Source of the DNA: Ettlia oleoabundans
Lineage: Eukaryota; Chlorophyta; Chlorophyceae; Chlamydomonadales
NCBI GenBank assembly: GCA_019693395.1
Contig: JAAMXP010002629.1
Span: 1 to 23,500, forward strand
DNA length: 23,500 bases
Direction of reading: 5' to 3'
The first letter of the stretch is position 1, and every line of letters begins with the position of its first letter. The notes under the pieces are model-generated. The model made no database searches, was not told the DNA's origin, and worked only from the letters and a program-made list of their open reading frames with translations. Positions 8,212-18,109 of the stretch are shown here, piece after piece. The position numbers were made by a program, and so were the translations under genes.

Positions 8212-11200
8212 ATGTTGGAGTGGCTGAGAAACGGGGCCTACCGGCTCACCTGGAGCGCCAGCAGGATGCCCAGGCTGGATGGCAGGGTCTTCATCGTCAC
8301 AGGGGGCAACAGCGGCATAGGTGAGCTAAGGAGCGGCGTGCCGGCGACGCCGCTATCAGCCTTCGTCGGCGGCAGCGGCGGAGGGCTGACATGATGCTGG
8401 CCTCCCTTGTGCATACCACGCCTTAATGCTTGTAAAGGTGTGCTGGTGCTGCTTCGATGCCTTCCTGGTCATGCAGGGTATGAGGCGTGCAAGGCGCTAT
8501 ACTCCAAAGGGGCTACAGTGGTGATGGCAACCAGGAACGAGGAGCGCGCCCGCGAGTGAGCGTCGCCTGCTATCGCCTGCTGGTTGCGGCCTGCTGCCTT
8601 CCACGTGCGCCTGGACATAAGAGCGGCCTGTGTACCCCAAAATGCCGCCTGTTGCCTGCTGCTCGCCCCTGGACTTCCTGCTGGAGCTAAATCTGCTTGT
8701 TGTTGGGAAGCATCTGATTGCGCACAATGGAGTGATTGCTTAACAGCATATGCACCGCCTTCATGTTGTGTATGCCATCAATGGCTACCTGCTGCCACCG
8801 TGATGGCGGAACTTGAGCTCGTTCTGCTCTTGGCGCCCCCTGCTGCAGGGCCATGGAGAGCATTAAGAAGGAGGTGCAGGAGGGCGGGTCCCTGCAGTTC
8901 ATGCACCTGGAGCTATCCTCCCTCAAGTGAGTTCTGGCAAACACAATAGTGGGTGTGCAAGGTGGATGTCCAGGTGTGGTTGGATGAGATGAGGCTCTGT
9001 TTGCAGCTTACCCTATCCATGTTGCTGGGTTCGCTTGCTCACATACCCTTACACAAAGGTCAATCCGCCCATTCGCCAGCCTCACCCCTGCATGCCCCTG
9101 CTGTCCCCGTTCCCTCCCATACTCCTGCAGGTCTGTGCGCGCTTTTACCGGCGAATACAAGAGCAAGCAGCTGCCGCTGCACTGCCTGATCTGCAACGCG
9201 GGGCTGGGACTGCCCCATGATAGCCACACAGAGGACGGCTTTGAGACAACCGTAGGTGCGGTGGGTGCCTGCACAGCTGTTACATTGCATTCATATATTG
9301 CAGGCATAGTAATGAGACTTGCAGTGGCTGGTGGCATACTACGTGCTAATAGTGAAGGATGCCAGCTGTGCCTTCCGTTGATGGGGCGGTACTGCCTGCC
9401 ACCAGCCACCCACCGCACGTGTTGCGCTGCGCTTTGCTTGCCTCCCTTGTCCAACCAAGGGGGTAGTTATATGCCACTTACCAGCATCGCTGCATTGCTG
9501 TTTGATTTACCCCCTGCTGCTTTGTTTGTTGGCAGGCGTGAACTTCTACGGGCACTTCTACCTGCTGCACCTGCTGCTGGACCGTTTGAAGGAGAGTGCA
9601 CCCTCCAGGCAGGCAGCAGTGGTGGCCCCTGTTGGGGAGTAGGCAGCAGGGCTTGTTTCCCCTGCAGTGTCCAAGGGTCCGTAGGTTGCATAGCAGCACT
9701 AAGGGCCCTCCACAGGTCGCACAACAGCACTCTCACAAACAAGGAGACCTTGGTGGTACAGAGCTTGCCACTGCTTCAAGCTTACAACTGCTGTTGGCTT
9801 CTTGGCGCTGCCCCTGCAGGCTGGTGCTGATGAGTTCTCCCGAGGAGTCGCGCGGGTTTGTGCCGTGGGAGGACATGAAGTGAGTGGTGTGCGGCCGCTG
9901 CACATGATGCAGGTGCAGGGCTTCAGAGAAATACTCTGCCTCGGGGCCTGTGTGATGCTCTCAACCACCGTGATGCATCGTTGCACTAAGATGGCTTCGG
10001 CTTGAGTGTCTCAATTGTCATCATGTCAGCAGCTCGTTATCGGTGGGTGTGCAATTGTCAGAACTGCTGGTGTGTGTTTCCTCATGCTGCGCAGAGGTGT
10101 GAATGTGGAGAAGTCCGACTTCAACTGGTATGGTGCCGCCAACCTTATGAAGCTGATGGCGGGCAAGGAGCTGGCGGAGCGCCTGAAGGCGAGTGGCTGT
10201 CTGTAGGGCAGGCTGTGTCTGGCTCAGCTAACATGCATCGCTACTGATCACATACAGATGGCCTGGCAGGTGTGTGTTCTGGTCAGCGGTCGGCAGGGAG
10301 ATAAAGACAGCCTGGCTGGCCCTCGCGATGAAAACACGTTTCCAGCAGGGGCTGCAGCCATCTGGCTGAAGGCTTTTTGGGGCACAGCTTTTATTCAGTC
10401 GAGCACCGCCCATTCTTTTGCAGGGCACGGGTGTTGATGTGTTTGTGGTCCAGCCTGGCATGACCCAGACCGACTTTTTCCCAAAGATGGTAAGCGGCGC
10501 CAAGACAGCTAGAAAATTGGGGAGCTTTACCTGTGCCCCATGATGCAGAGCTGTCGCACTATGTTTGTTCATAGGGTGCCACTGCCTTGAAGTGCTTTTG
10601 ACGCTGCGCACGACCGCACCAATGCTTGTATGTGGTGTTTGCAGCAAAGTTTGATGTGTTTTGGAGTCCATCTTTTATTCCTGCTGCAGGACTACAGCCA
10701 AACCGAGTCCACCACCCACAACAAGATGCAGCAGATCGGGGGCCAGCGCGCCTCGACAGGAGTGCTGTCCACGCTGTTTGCCGCCAGTGAACCGTCGCTG
10801 GCAGGTGGGGGCACGTACTGCTTGCACCTTGTCATGAGATGGGCAAAGCTCCTGCAAACCCCAGGCACTTGCGTTGCGTGTGTGGTTCGTCAAGGTGCTG
10901 CCAGTTTTGCGCAGGCATGGGCGTGGCACCAATCTTCATGCGCCTGTCTTGGGTGCCCCACCTGCCCTATTTCACCATCTTTAGTACACTTCCTTTCTGC
11001 AGGCCAAAGCGGGCAGTACATTGGGCCCTACTACTGGCGCATGCCCAACTGGTTCTCCCTGCACTTCCCCATGACGGCCAACCTCTTCCAGACCATGTCG
11101 CTGGAGCCCGCCAACAGCATCGCCAAAGACCCAGAAAACAGGTGAGCATCTGTTGTGAGCTGCGGTTGTTTGTCGAAGCTGCGAGGGTTGCTGCGGGGTA

Positions 11201-11425
11201 GGCGTGTGTTCAAATCCGCCAGCGGCCATCACTCTATTGCTTGTGGCTTCATGCTGTCTAAGGAGTTAAGTCCTTGAAAAAGCCTGCAACTATGCCACTG
11301 AGGTGATCACCCAATATGTTGTGTGTTGCTGCAGGAAGCGATTGTACGACGCGGCCGCAGACACGCTGGAGCAGACGCTGCGGGAGCCCCTGCCCAACCG
11401 CATCCCGCGGCGCACCGCGGCTTGA
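8212..11425 (+). CDS. Short-chain dehydrogenase/reductase, atypical active site
   Basis: Classical-SDR Rossmann protein of the retinol dehydrogenase/WW-oxidoreductase-like branch, 342 residues. Eleven exons: 8212-8320, 8477-8555, 8849-8926, 9131-9255, 9536-9608, 9820-9879, 10095-10188, 10424-10489, 10690-10804, 11003-11141, 11335-11425; phases agree throughout. Cofactor motif TGGNSGIG (30-37); ATRNEERA after beta-2, whose Arg suggests NADP(H); CNAG (110-113); VNFYGHF; strand RLVLMSS with the catalytic Ser at 160 or 161; VQPGMTQTDF. The active-site Tyr187 is present, but the YxxxK lysine is Asn191 (codon AAC, 10141-10143), so catalysis is questionable. Introns 5 and 7 use GC donors (9609 and 10189). 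The start at 8212 is the first ATG of the frame, and its N-terminal MLEWLRNGAYRLTW may be amphipathic. The substrate cannot be told from sequence. Confidence 0.88.
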
Positions 11426-11660
11426 TTGTTGAGCGTATCAGGATTTATACTATCTGTAGTGCATGTTTTAGTTCAGCATGCAACAGGCACAAAACTTCGC
11501 GCAGGCAAGGTGCGGAGCTCTCTGGCGGTATGCTTGGTGCCGCTTGGCAAAGTCAAGGCTGAGCACGTGTACGTAAACTAATTGTTTAGTTGCAATACCA
11601 ATGGTTGGTGGGACTTGAATGTTTGAAGGGCGGGAGTTAGCAAGTCGAGTTGTGAAAGAA

Positions 11661-11665
11661 TGTAA
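11661..11665 (+). terminator. Poly(A) signal TGTAA of SDR gene
   Basis: TGTAA lies 236 bases after the SDR stop codon. The 326-base gap 11426-11751 separates convergent SDR and K+ channel genes. I found no TGTAA on the minus strand there, so the channel transcript either uses a variant signal or runs into the SDR 3' region. Confidence 0.45.
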
Positions 11666-11751
11666 GGCATTTGGAAAAACAAAGCAGCAGGCACTAGAAG
11701 GGTATGGTATCAAGTGCTGCACGGCTAGGCAAACAGAAAGATGTGAGAAAA

Positions 11752-14700
11752 TTATAGGGTAATGGTGCGTGCCACCTGTTCATCAGCAGCTGAGGTTCTG
11801 GCCCCTGATGCGGCTGCCTGATCCGCCGCATCCGCAGAGTGCAGCAGCCCACCACGTACAGGCGGGGCAGGTAAAGAGGCGTCTGAATTCTGGGTGCTCG
11901 CCCTGGAGCGTGCATCCACATAGATCTGCAGCTTGTCGCCATCCATGCTGCCACACGTTGGCAATACTGACTTCATGCCAGGGGTTGAGGAGGTACCGCT
12001 GCCATCGTCGGGTGCAAGCGGTGTGCCGTGCAGCAGCACAGTCCTAACAGCCTCGAGCGCCTGCAGCAATCACAACAAGTTCCCTCGCTGTTACGCCCAG
12101 CCATCTGTTGTTCCCAGTTGTCTCAGGCTTCCTATTGCTACCACAAGCAGGTAAAATCTGGTTAGCACCAACAGCAGCAAGGCGATGACCCCTGCATGCA
12201 ACCCCCCCTAGAGGCAGCAACACACCTGAGGCCAGGCACGAAGCGCTGCCACCAGGTCGGCAGAGCCCAGCCGCCACAGGCTGCAGCGGGTCAGCGTGCG
12301 CAGCGTGCCCAGGTGGCAGGGGTATCCCAGGCTGGGCCCTAGCAGTGCTGCCTCACCCAGCAGCGCCGGGCCCTCCACTGACTCCTCAACTTCATATCCA
12401 TCCAGCTCACGCCGGCTGCCCAAGCACACAAGTCCTGCGGAGGGTTGTGATACGAGCTGGCACGGCAGGCAGGAAGGGGGTGTTAAATGCCAGCGAGCAG
12501 TGTCTGGTTTGCTGCGTTTGTATGGCCAGGGCTAAGGTCAGTAAACTGCGCGTCTGTGTAGCTGGTGGGCATGCCCTCTGTGGCTGGCAATATCCTTGGC
12601 TGCGGTGCTGGGCTCAACCTTTAACACATACTCGGCCCTACCACGCGCCAGGTACCCCAAGCAAAGCAGTCTCGCAGCCAGCCGGCCGGCCAGCCAGACA
12701 GCCAGCTGCTCACCTTCTTGCAGTATCCAGCATGACGCCGCCTCCTCCCCTTCCTCGCACAGCGTGAAGCCAGGTGGAAGCTGCATAGGCTCCAAGCGGC
12801 TGGCAATTGCCCTCAGCGCAGCGGGATTGTCTTGGATGGCTTGGAAGCAGTGCAACTCACCCAGTGTGGATGAGACAATGCTCCATGCCATGTCTGCAGG
12901 CAAAGGATGCAGGCCAACCAGTTGGCATTTGGACTCTCAGCCAGGGCATGAAGCGGCTGTCTACAGACTGCTGGACCAAAACTTGACACATCACATATGC
13001 TGCCCTTCCTTCCCTTCCCCTGTTCCTCGTTCCCCACCTGTGCGCAGCACGTGGGGCAGCTCCGCATAGAAGGCAGCGGCATCCAGCCGTTCCTCCTGCT
13101 GGACCCACACCTCGGCATAGTACCGCCTGATACGCCGCCGTACCTCCCGCGGGACACGCTGCTCCCGCAGGTACCGCTCGATGCCAGCAAGCTTATCCTC
13201 CAGGGCAGCTCCCCTGCAGTAGCGGGCAGCCAGGTACCATGCAGTTGGCAGGACTCATGCAGAGGTATGCAGGCTGGAAAGAAGGACGGTACACGTAAGC
13301 CACTTACTGGTTGCTGTGTTGGATGCTCTTTGAGCAAACACCTAGAGGCAAAGCCCTAGGTTAATAGTCTTCCCCACACTGCTGTTAAAAGACATCTGTG
13401 CTACAAAACGGTCCTTCCCCACCTGCACCCGCACCTGCGTGCCGCCTTGCTTGCCCGCTGTATGACGCTGGCGACGGAGCCGAGCAGGGCGCCTGTGAAG
13501 CACACGCCCAGCAGCTGCACCGCCATGCACACCGCCGTCTCCGCGGTGTTCCAGGGAATGATGTCGCCATAACCAACTGCAAACAAGTCAAGCAAACAGC
13601 TATCCTTTGTCGCTTCAGGAGCAAGAGCAAGCTGGGCAGGGGCAGCACTGTGTGCGCCATGCACAGGCTGTGATGGCAGCAACAGTCAGTGGCAGTTGTG
13701 ATGGCAGGATGCTCGTAGTGGCCATCCTGCCTGCCTCCACCCCGCACCCATCCGGCCAGCCACCCCACCCACCCGTCAGCATGGTTGTGCATGCCCAGTA
13801 AACTGATGCCAGCCACTTGACCGCGCTGGGTATGGCCTCCACCTCAGCTGCTGTCAGCACGCTGGCTCCATCTGCCGAGTAGTCAGCAACAAAGATGGGG
13901 TAGTGGGTGACCCAGGAGCCATTGTAGTCCGACTCGCGCGCCACAAAGAACCACATGCAGCCGCAGAAGTTGAAAACAATGGCTGCCACCTAATGGAGGG
14001 GGCAGTTGGATGGGACGGGAGGCAGGGAAATTATTGGCTGATGGGAAGGAGGGCAGAGGCGCAGGAGCAGAAAGCAGAGCTAGGTGATAGCGGAACCGGG
14101 GCAGCTGCCAAACCTTCCGCATGCAAGTTAAGAAAACAATCACTTCAGCCGGGCGGGATGAGGACTGAGGGCTTGCAAACCACATCACGGTTGAAACGGG
14201 ACACCCCCTGCTCACATAGAGAAGTTGTATGACGTGCAGGGTGTGGGGCTTGAGGCCCAGGAAGCGCTCAGATGCACCCATGTGGCTGCAGTAGAGGCGT
14301 TTGACAAGGCGCAGCACCCGCAGGATGCGCAGTATGCGGGCAATGCGCAGCACGTTTGCCAGCTCAATGCTGGCGCTGGGGTCAACGTTGCTGAGAGCCA
14401 TCAGCAGCAGAGCAAACTACAAGGGGCAGAGGGTGTGCGTGTGGCATTGCAAAGGATGAAGGACAGGGGCGTGTGGCATGCCGATTGCATGGGTCATGGT
14501 GAAGCAAGTTGTTGGTACTGCGCGCAGCCAGCTGTTTAACAGGCCATTCATGCATTCAGGTGCGGGGCACATGCACATACAAAATCAAACCCACACATAC
14601 CTGCGCAAACCATGCCAAGCTGGACAGCGCATCCACAGCAAATGTGCCTCGCAGCATGTACAGCTTGGCGATGACTCGCCGCTGCATCACCACGCACTGG

Positions 14701-15440
14701 CGCATGCCATGCTGCAGGCCAGGGGCAGCAGTCAAGAGAACCAGCAACAGGCTGTTGGCGGCTGGCATTTAAGGCATGCAAGGACAGCAGCAAGCTCTGT
14801 TTGATTTGAACAGTTTGGGAAATCGGTTTTAAATATCAGGTGTGCATAGCTGAGAACTTCCATGCCCACCTGCACCATGTAGCCAACATGGAAATTGACA
14901 GCTATGTCTATGGTAAACAGGAATCCGGCAACGAAGTCAACCACAAAAGCCCACGTGAAGGCTATCTCCCGCGGGGCGAAGGCCAGCAGTACGGGGCACA
15001 GTACCGCGGTGTAGGACAAGTCCAGCACCAGCATCACCAAGGCCCACCAGGCGTAGAATGGAGAAGAGGGACGCAGCGGCGGAGGCGGACACCTGTGCAG
15101 CAGAGCACGGGAAGGACTAAAGCAGAGGGAGGACTCAGAGGTATGCACGGCAATGGCCGGGGCCTCGGCAGCTGTCCTAAGCGAAGCTGTGACTGCAAAC
15201 TCACCACCAGCAGCAATCCCTGTGCGTACAGTGTATCCTGGATTCCCGATCCCATGCTTGAAGTCGGTCGAATTCACGCCGATCCACAGACACAGTGCGC
15301 TTGACCAGTCGGGAGACGGTGGCGGGTACCTCGGCGGTCGCTGAAAGGTGGCTGTTGCTGCTGCTCAACTCGGTGTCCCACGACGCCTCGCTCCTAGCAC
15401 TGGCAGACTTGTCGCCAGGGCTGCGGGATGAGGCCGCCAT
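11752..15440 (-). CDS. Voltage-gated K+ channel with CNBD-like domain
   Basis: Six-helix K+ channel of the plant Shaker/HCN/EAG-like group, probably in plasma or endomembrane; 667 residues. Ten exons: 15440-15205, 15092-14870, 14711-14601, 14416-14216, 13989-13773, 13576-13435, 13213-13038, 12893-12714, 12434-12226, 12060-11752. S1-S2 lie at about 90-150. S4 has basic residues at every third position (Arg214, 217, 220, 223, 226, Lys229), a classic voltage sensor. S5, pore helix and filter follow (TTMLT then VGYGD, 329-334), then S6. A C-linker (KLAGIERYLREQRVP) and a cyclic-nucleotide-binding fold (about 460-555) come next. That fold keeps LLGEAALLG but lacks the phosphate-binding Arg. The last 100 residues are low in conserved features. 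An intron splits codon 330 in the filter. The start at 15440 is the best ATG; the frame is open further upstream, so the N-terminus is uncertain. Confidence 0.88.
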
Positions 15441-15907
15441 GAGTTTCCGAAGCCCGCGCGCTGGCCCAGTGTAACCGAAAGGCCTATGCAGGCCTGAGGA
15501 ACCCCATCGAAATCCAAAAGCGTGATACAGGAATTTTGGAATGCCTACAATAACAAGGTCTGATACATTGCGACAGCTGTGCATGGTTGGCGCCGGGTGG
15601 GTGGCCCCGCAGACCCACAGGGGGCTGCTCAGGGGGCGGTTCATTGTGAAGGGTGTGCCATTACAAACGTCCCCAAACTCTTGCATCTGTGGCTTGCCCT
15701 TATGTTGAGACTCCATACAACTACAGTGCTGAGCTGCTTGAGGTTTGCTTTTGCCCAGTTGCGCCTGCGCCTGGAACCCTGGCACCTCTTGAGGCCTCAG
15801 GGCACGTGAGTTGCCAGTGAACGTGAGGGCCAGCCTTCCCTTACTGCTCTTTGATTTGCTTTGCAGCCAGCCGCTAACGCTTACCCGTGGAACCACGAGC
15901 AGCGGGC
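15441..15907. other. Divergent upstream region, K+ channel and PAN genes
   Basis: 467 bases between divergent start codons, so a shared or paired promoter region. The channel frame stays open leftward-to-rightward to 15950 on the minus strand, but this overlaps the start of the PAN gene and has no resemblance to channel N-termini. No clear TATA box is seen. Confidence 0.45.
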
Positions 15908-16663
15908 ATGTCGTGCCGCACCCCAGCGCGCTGCCTGTCGGCAACAACATGGCTTTGCTTCATAGTCCTTGCAACGTTGGGAGCCTCTCAATGCAGTGCA
16001 GGCAGCGCCGAGCCCGCTGACACGGTGAGCACGCAGTGAGGAAGCGCATTGCAGCCGCGGCTTGAAGGAAAGGGAGGCCTGCCGGGTAGGGTGCCCATGG
16101 TGCCTGCTCCCAAACAACCGTCCAGCACCCAGGTACCGCCGCCGCGCTGTCGCTCCTCTCCAATGCCCGCCCTTCACGTGGGTCGCGTTGCCCTGGACGG
16201 CCAACACGCTTGCAGGAGGCCCCTATCTGGAACGAATTCTCATTCGAGGCCAACACATTCATCCAAGGGGTGGACCTGCTGGGCGTGAAGCTGCTGGGGC
16301 TGGAGTCGGCTGAGAGCTCCACTCCCGAGTTGTGCGCCGAGTTTTGCCAAGAGACAGAGGGCTGCACTTACTACACGTGGTGCCCTTTCCTGGGGCCATC
16401 CTTGCTGCCCACACCAGGGTGAGCCCCTTTCATACAGTCATCCAGCACAATGCAAGTGCTTGCGATGATTCTTGCGCCACTCCGTAAACAATGCACCCCA
16501 CGCCTGCTCCCGCAGCTGCGATGTGCCGGCTGCTTTCGGCCTGGGCGAGACCAACTTTGGTGATGCCACCTGCATCGTCTCCACTGATTTGGAGGCTGGG
16601 CGTGGCGCGATATTCTACATGGCAGGATCCAATGTAACTTGGGTCGCAGGGCAGCGGCAGTAA
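15908..16663 (+). CDS. Small secreted PAN/Apple-like cysteine-rich protein
   Basis: Predicted extracellular or wall protein of 155 residues; three exons 15908-16024, 16216-16418, 16516-16663 with matching phases. Residues 1 to about 30 form a signal peptide: a basic start (MSCRTPARC), a hydrophobic core TTWLCFIVLATLGA, then small residues. The mature part has six cysteines (79, 83, 89, 95, 108, 126). ELCAEFCQETEGCTYYTW matches the core of PAN/Apple domains (PAN_4 type), which bind carbohydrate or protein partners and keep two disulfides. The length is that of a single domain. Chlorophyte genomes often encode small secreted PAN proteins, but the ligand and role cannot be told here. The family call is moderate because the domain is short and divergent; secretion is well supported. 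Confidence 0.75.
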
Positions 16664-17115
16664 CCTTGCAGTACAGCCAGTGGTGGGCAGTGCATAGATG
16701 GCATGTGCAATCCCGTGGTGCAGGCGGCAATGCATCCTGGTAATTTATCTTGCGCCGGCTTGGGTTATTATAAATAACCGTTGACATGTAAGTTACCATC
16801 ACGATGCTGAGCATGTGCCGGTAGTAGCAGCTGCTGCCAGTACCTCGCCGCCTCCACTATGCCGTCAAAAGTTAGGTCAGGACAGTACCATATTGAGCGA
16901 ACACCATGTATATTTGCACTTGGGTCTGTGGCATGAACACGCCCTCAAACACAAGGGGCCGAACGTATCTAGGACACTACTGCAATGCCTCGCGACTTGG
17001 CAGCTGCATATCCCACCCCCGGAAAGGCGCCATCGCCCACTGGCGCCAAGGTGGCGACCAATCGGGCACCCATCCCTTTTGCCGCAGCTCCTACCACCTT
17101 CTCAACTCTATCAAA
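16664..17115. other. Intergenic region: PAN 3' end and next promoter
   Basis: Contains the PAN gene 3' untranslated region with a 7-bp perfect hairpin at 16763-16779 and TGTAA at 16787-16791, then the upstream region of the plastid protein gene. No further gene is evident. Confidence 0.5.
16763..16791 (+). terminator. Hairpin plus TGTAA poly(A) signal of PAN gene
   Basis: GGTTATT-ATA-AATAACC (16763-16779) is a perfect 7-bp stem with a 3-base loop, and it is followed 8 bases later by TGTAA (16787-16791). The TGTAA sits 124 bases after the stop codon. The hairpin may be chance in an AT-rich patch. Confidence 0.5.
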
Positions 17116-17904
17116 ATGCAGGCAACTTTGGCTCTGGGGTCTACCCGGCTGAGCAGCAGCAGGGCGCTCGGGCGCCGGCCGGCCGGTGAGCAGGGTGGGG
17201 CCGATCGTCCTGTATGATCGATCACATGGGAAAGGGGCGTCTGTCACCGGGCACTCCCAGCTGCGGGCCTGGTAGTAGGGGCCGGCTGTGCTGCTCCGCC
17301 CCAATATTTCCCCCACTCTACTGAGCCTCATTGGTAACCAGCAAGGACGATGGACGGCCCTCATCACTCATCACATCGTTCCTCTATGCGTCCCGCAGGC
17401 TGCCGCCCTGCCCTAACATGTCGAGTTGGCCCCCGCCAAGCGGTCCGTGCTGCTGCCGGCGATAGCGAGGATGTGGGTGCTGCTGGGACTGCAGCCATCG
17501 CCCTGGGCCTGCTGGCTAATCCCATTTGCCTCTGGTCTGAGTACACCCTCAAGACCACCGGCTCTGGACTGCCACCTGGTCCAGGTGCGGCAGAAAAACG
17601 GCGAACCTTTGCTGTGGTAACGTAAAGCAGGATTGATTTGCAGCCCAACTAGATTAACCTCGCGATGCTCACCTGTGCAGGTGGTGCCCTAGGTGCTGCT
17701 GAAGGCATCAGCTATCTTGTGATCCTTGGCATTGTGGCATGGAGTGCCGCCACCAAGGCATCCACTGGCAGCGGCCTGCCAGCGGGGCCCGCCGGCCTGC
17801 TGGGTGCTGTGGAGGGCTTCAGCTACCTCTCCCTGCTGGCGGGCATTGTGGTTTTTGGGCTGAAGATTGCAGAGTCTGGCTCCCTGCCCGGCATCTTTGG
17901 GTAA
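17116..17904 (+). CDS. Plastid-targeted membrane protein with TGSGLP repeats
   Basis: 159 residues; exons 17116-17185, 17399-17584, 17681-17904, phases agree. Residues 1 to about 41 look like a chloroplast transit peptide: rich in Ser, Arg and Ala, no acidic residues, ending VRAAAG. The rest is three hydrophobic segments (about 52-72, 94-109, 132-147), each followed by a short loop of the same type: TTGSGLPPGP (77-86), STGSGLPAGP (113-122) and SGSLPG (151-156). The second and third units share LGAxEGxSYL, so the protein arose by tandem duplication of a unit of about 36 residues. Location is most likely the thylakoid or inner envelope membrane. I recall similar uncharacterised plastid proteins in plants but cannot name the family, so no function is assigned. 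The ATG has A at -3, and no earlier in-frame ATG is plausible. Confidence 0.8.
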
Positions 17905-17940
17905 TCCACAACTCAGCCGAGGTGAAAGTTATTGATTTTG

Positions 17941-17945
17941 TTACA
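17941..17945 (-). terminator. Poly(A) signal TGTAA of PF16-like gene
   Basis: The plus strand reads TTACA, i.e. TGTAA on the minus strand, 164 bases after the PF16-like stop codon. It lies only 37 bases past the stop of the convergent plastid protein gene, so the two transcripts should overlap. Confidence 0.5.
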
Positions 17946-18053
17946 TTGCCAAGATTTTGGTGATTATTCCCCGGCGTATTATCCACGCCGCTCCCGTCCC
18001 GGCACACATCCCCATGCACTGCTTCAACAAAACGACTTTGGCTTGACTTAAGG

Positions 18054-18058
18054 TGTAA
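18054..18058 (+). terminator. Poly(A) signal TGTAA of plastid protein gene
   Basis: TGTAA is 149 bases after the stop of the plastid repeat protein and 52 bases before the stop codon of the convergent PF16-like gene. The 205-base gap 17905-18109 is otherwise empty. Confidence 0.5.
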
Positions 18059-18109
18059 TTTTACTGCTGCTGACCACCTGTCCCTTTGAGGCATTTCTCC
18101 CTGCCGGCA

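Noticed and set aside
11150..11225. tRNA-like B box (GTTCAAATCC) in an SDR intron
   Set aside because: The flanking bases do not form a T stem, and no A box, acceptor stem or anticodon arm could be drawn.
13342..13434. Possible extra K+ channel exon (MSFNSSVGKTI frame)
   Set aside because: Direct splicing of 13435 to 13213 gives a continuous S6 to C-linker sequence in the correct phase, so this is intron.
15441..15950. Minus-strand extension of the K+ channel frame to an ATG near 15950
   Set aside because: It would overlap the signal-peptide exon of the PAN gene and has no similarity to channel N-termini; the ATG at 15440 is preferred.
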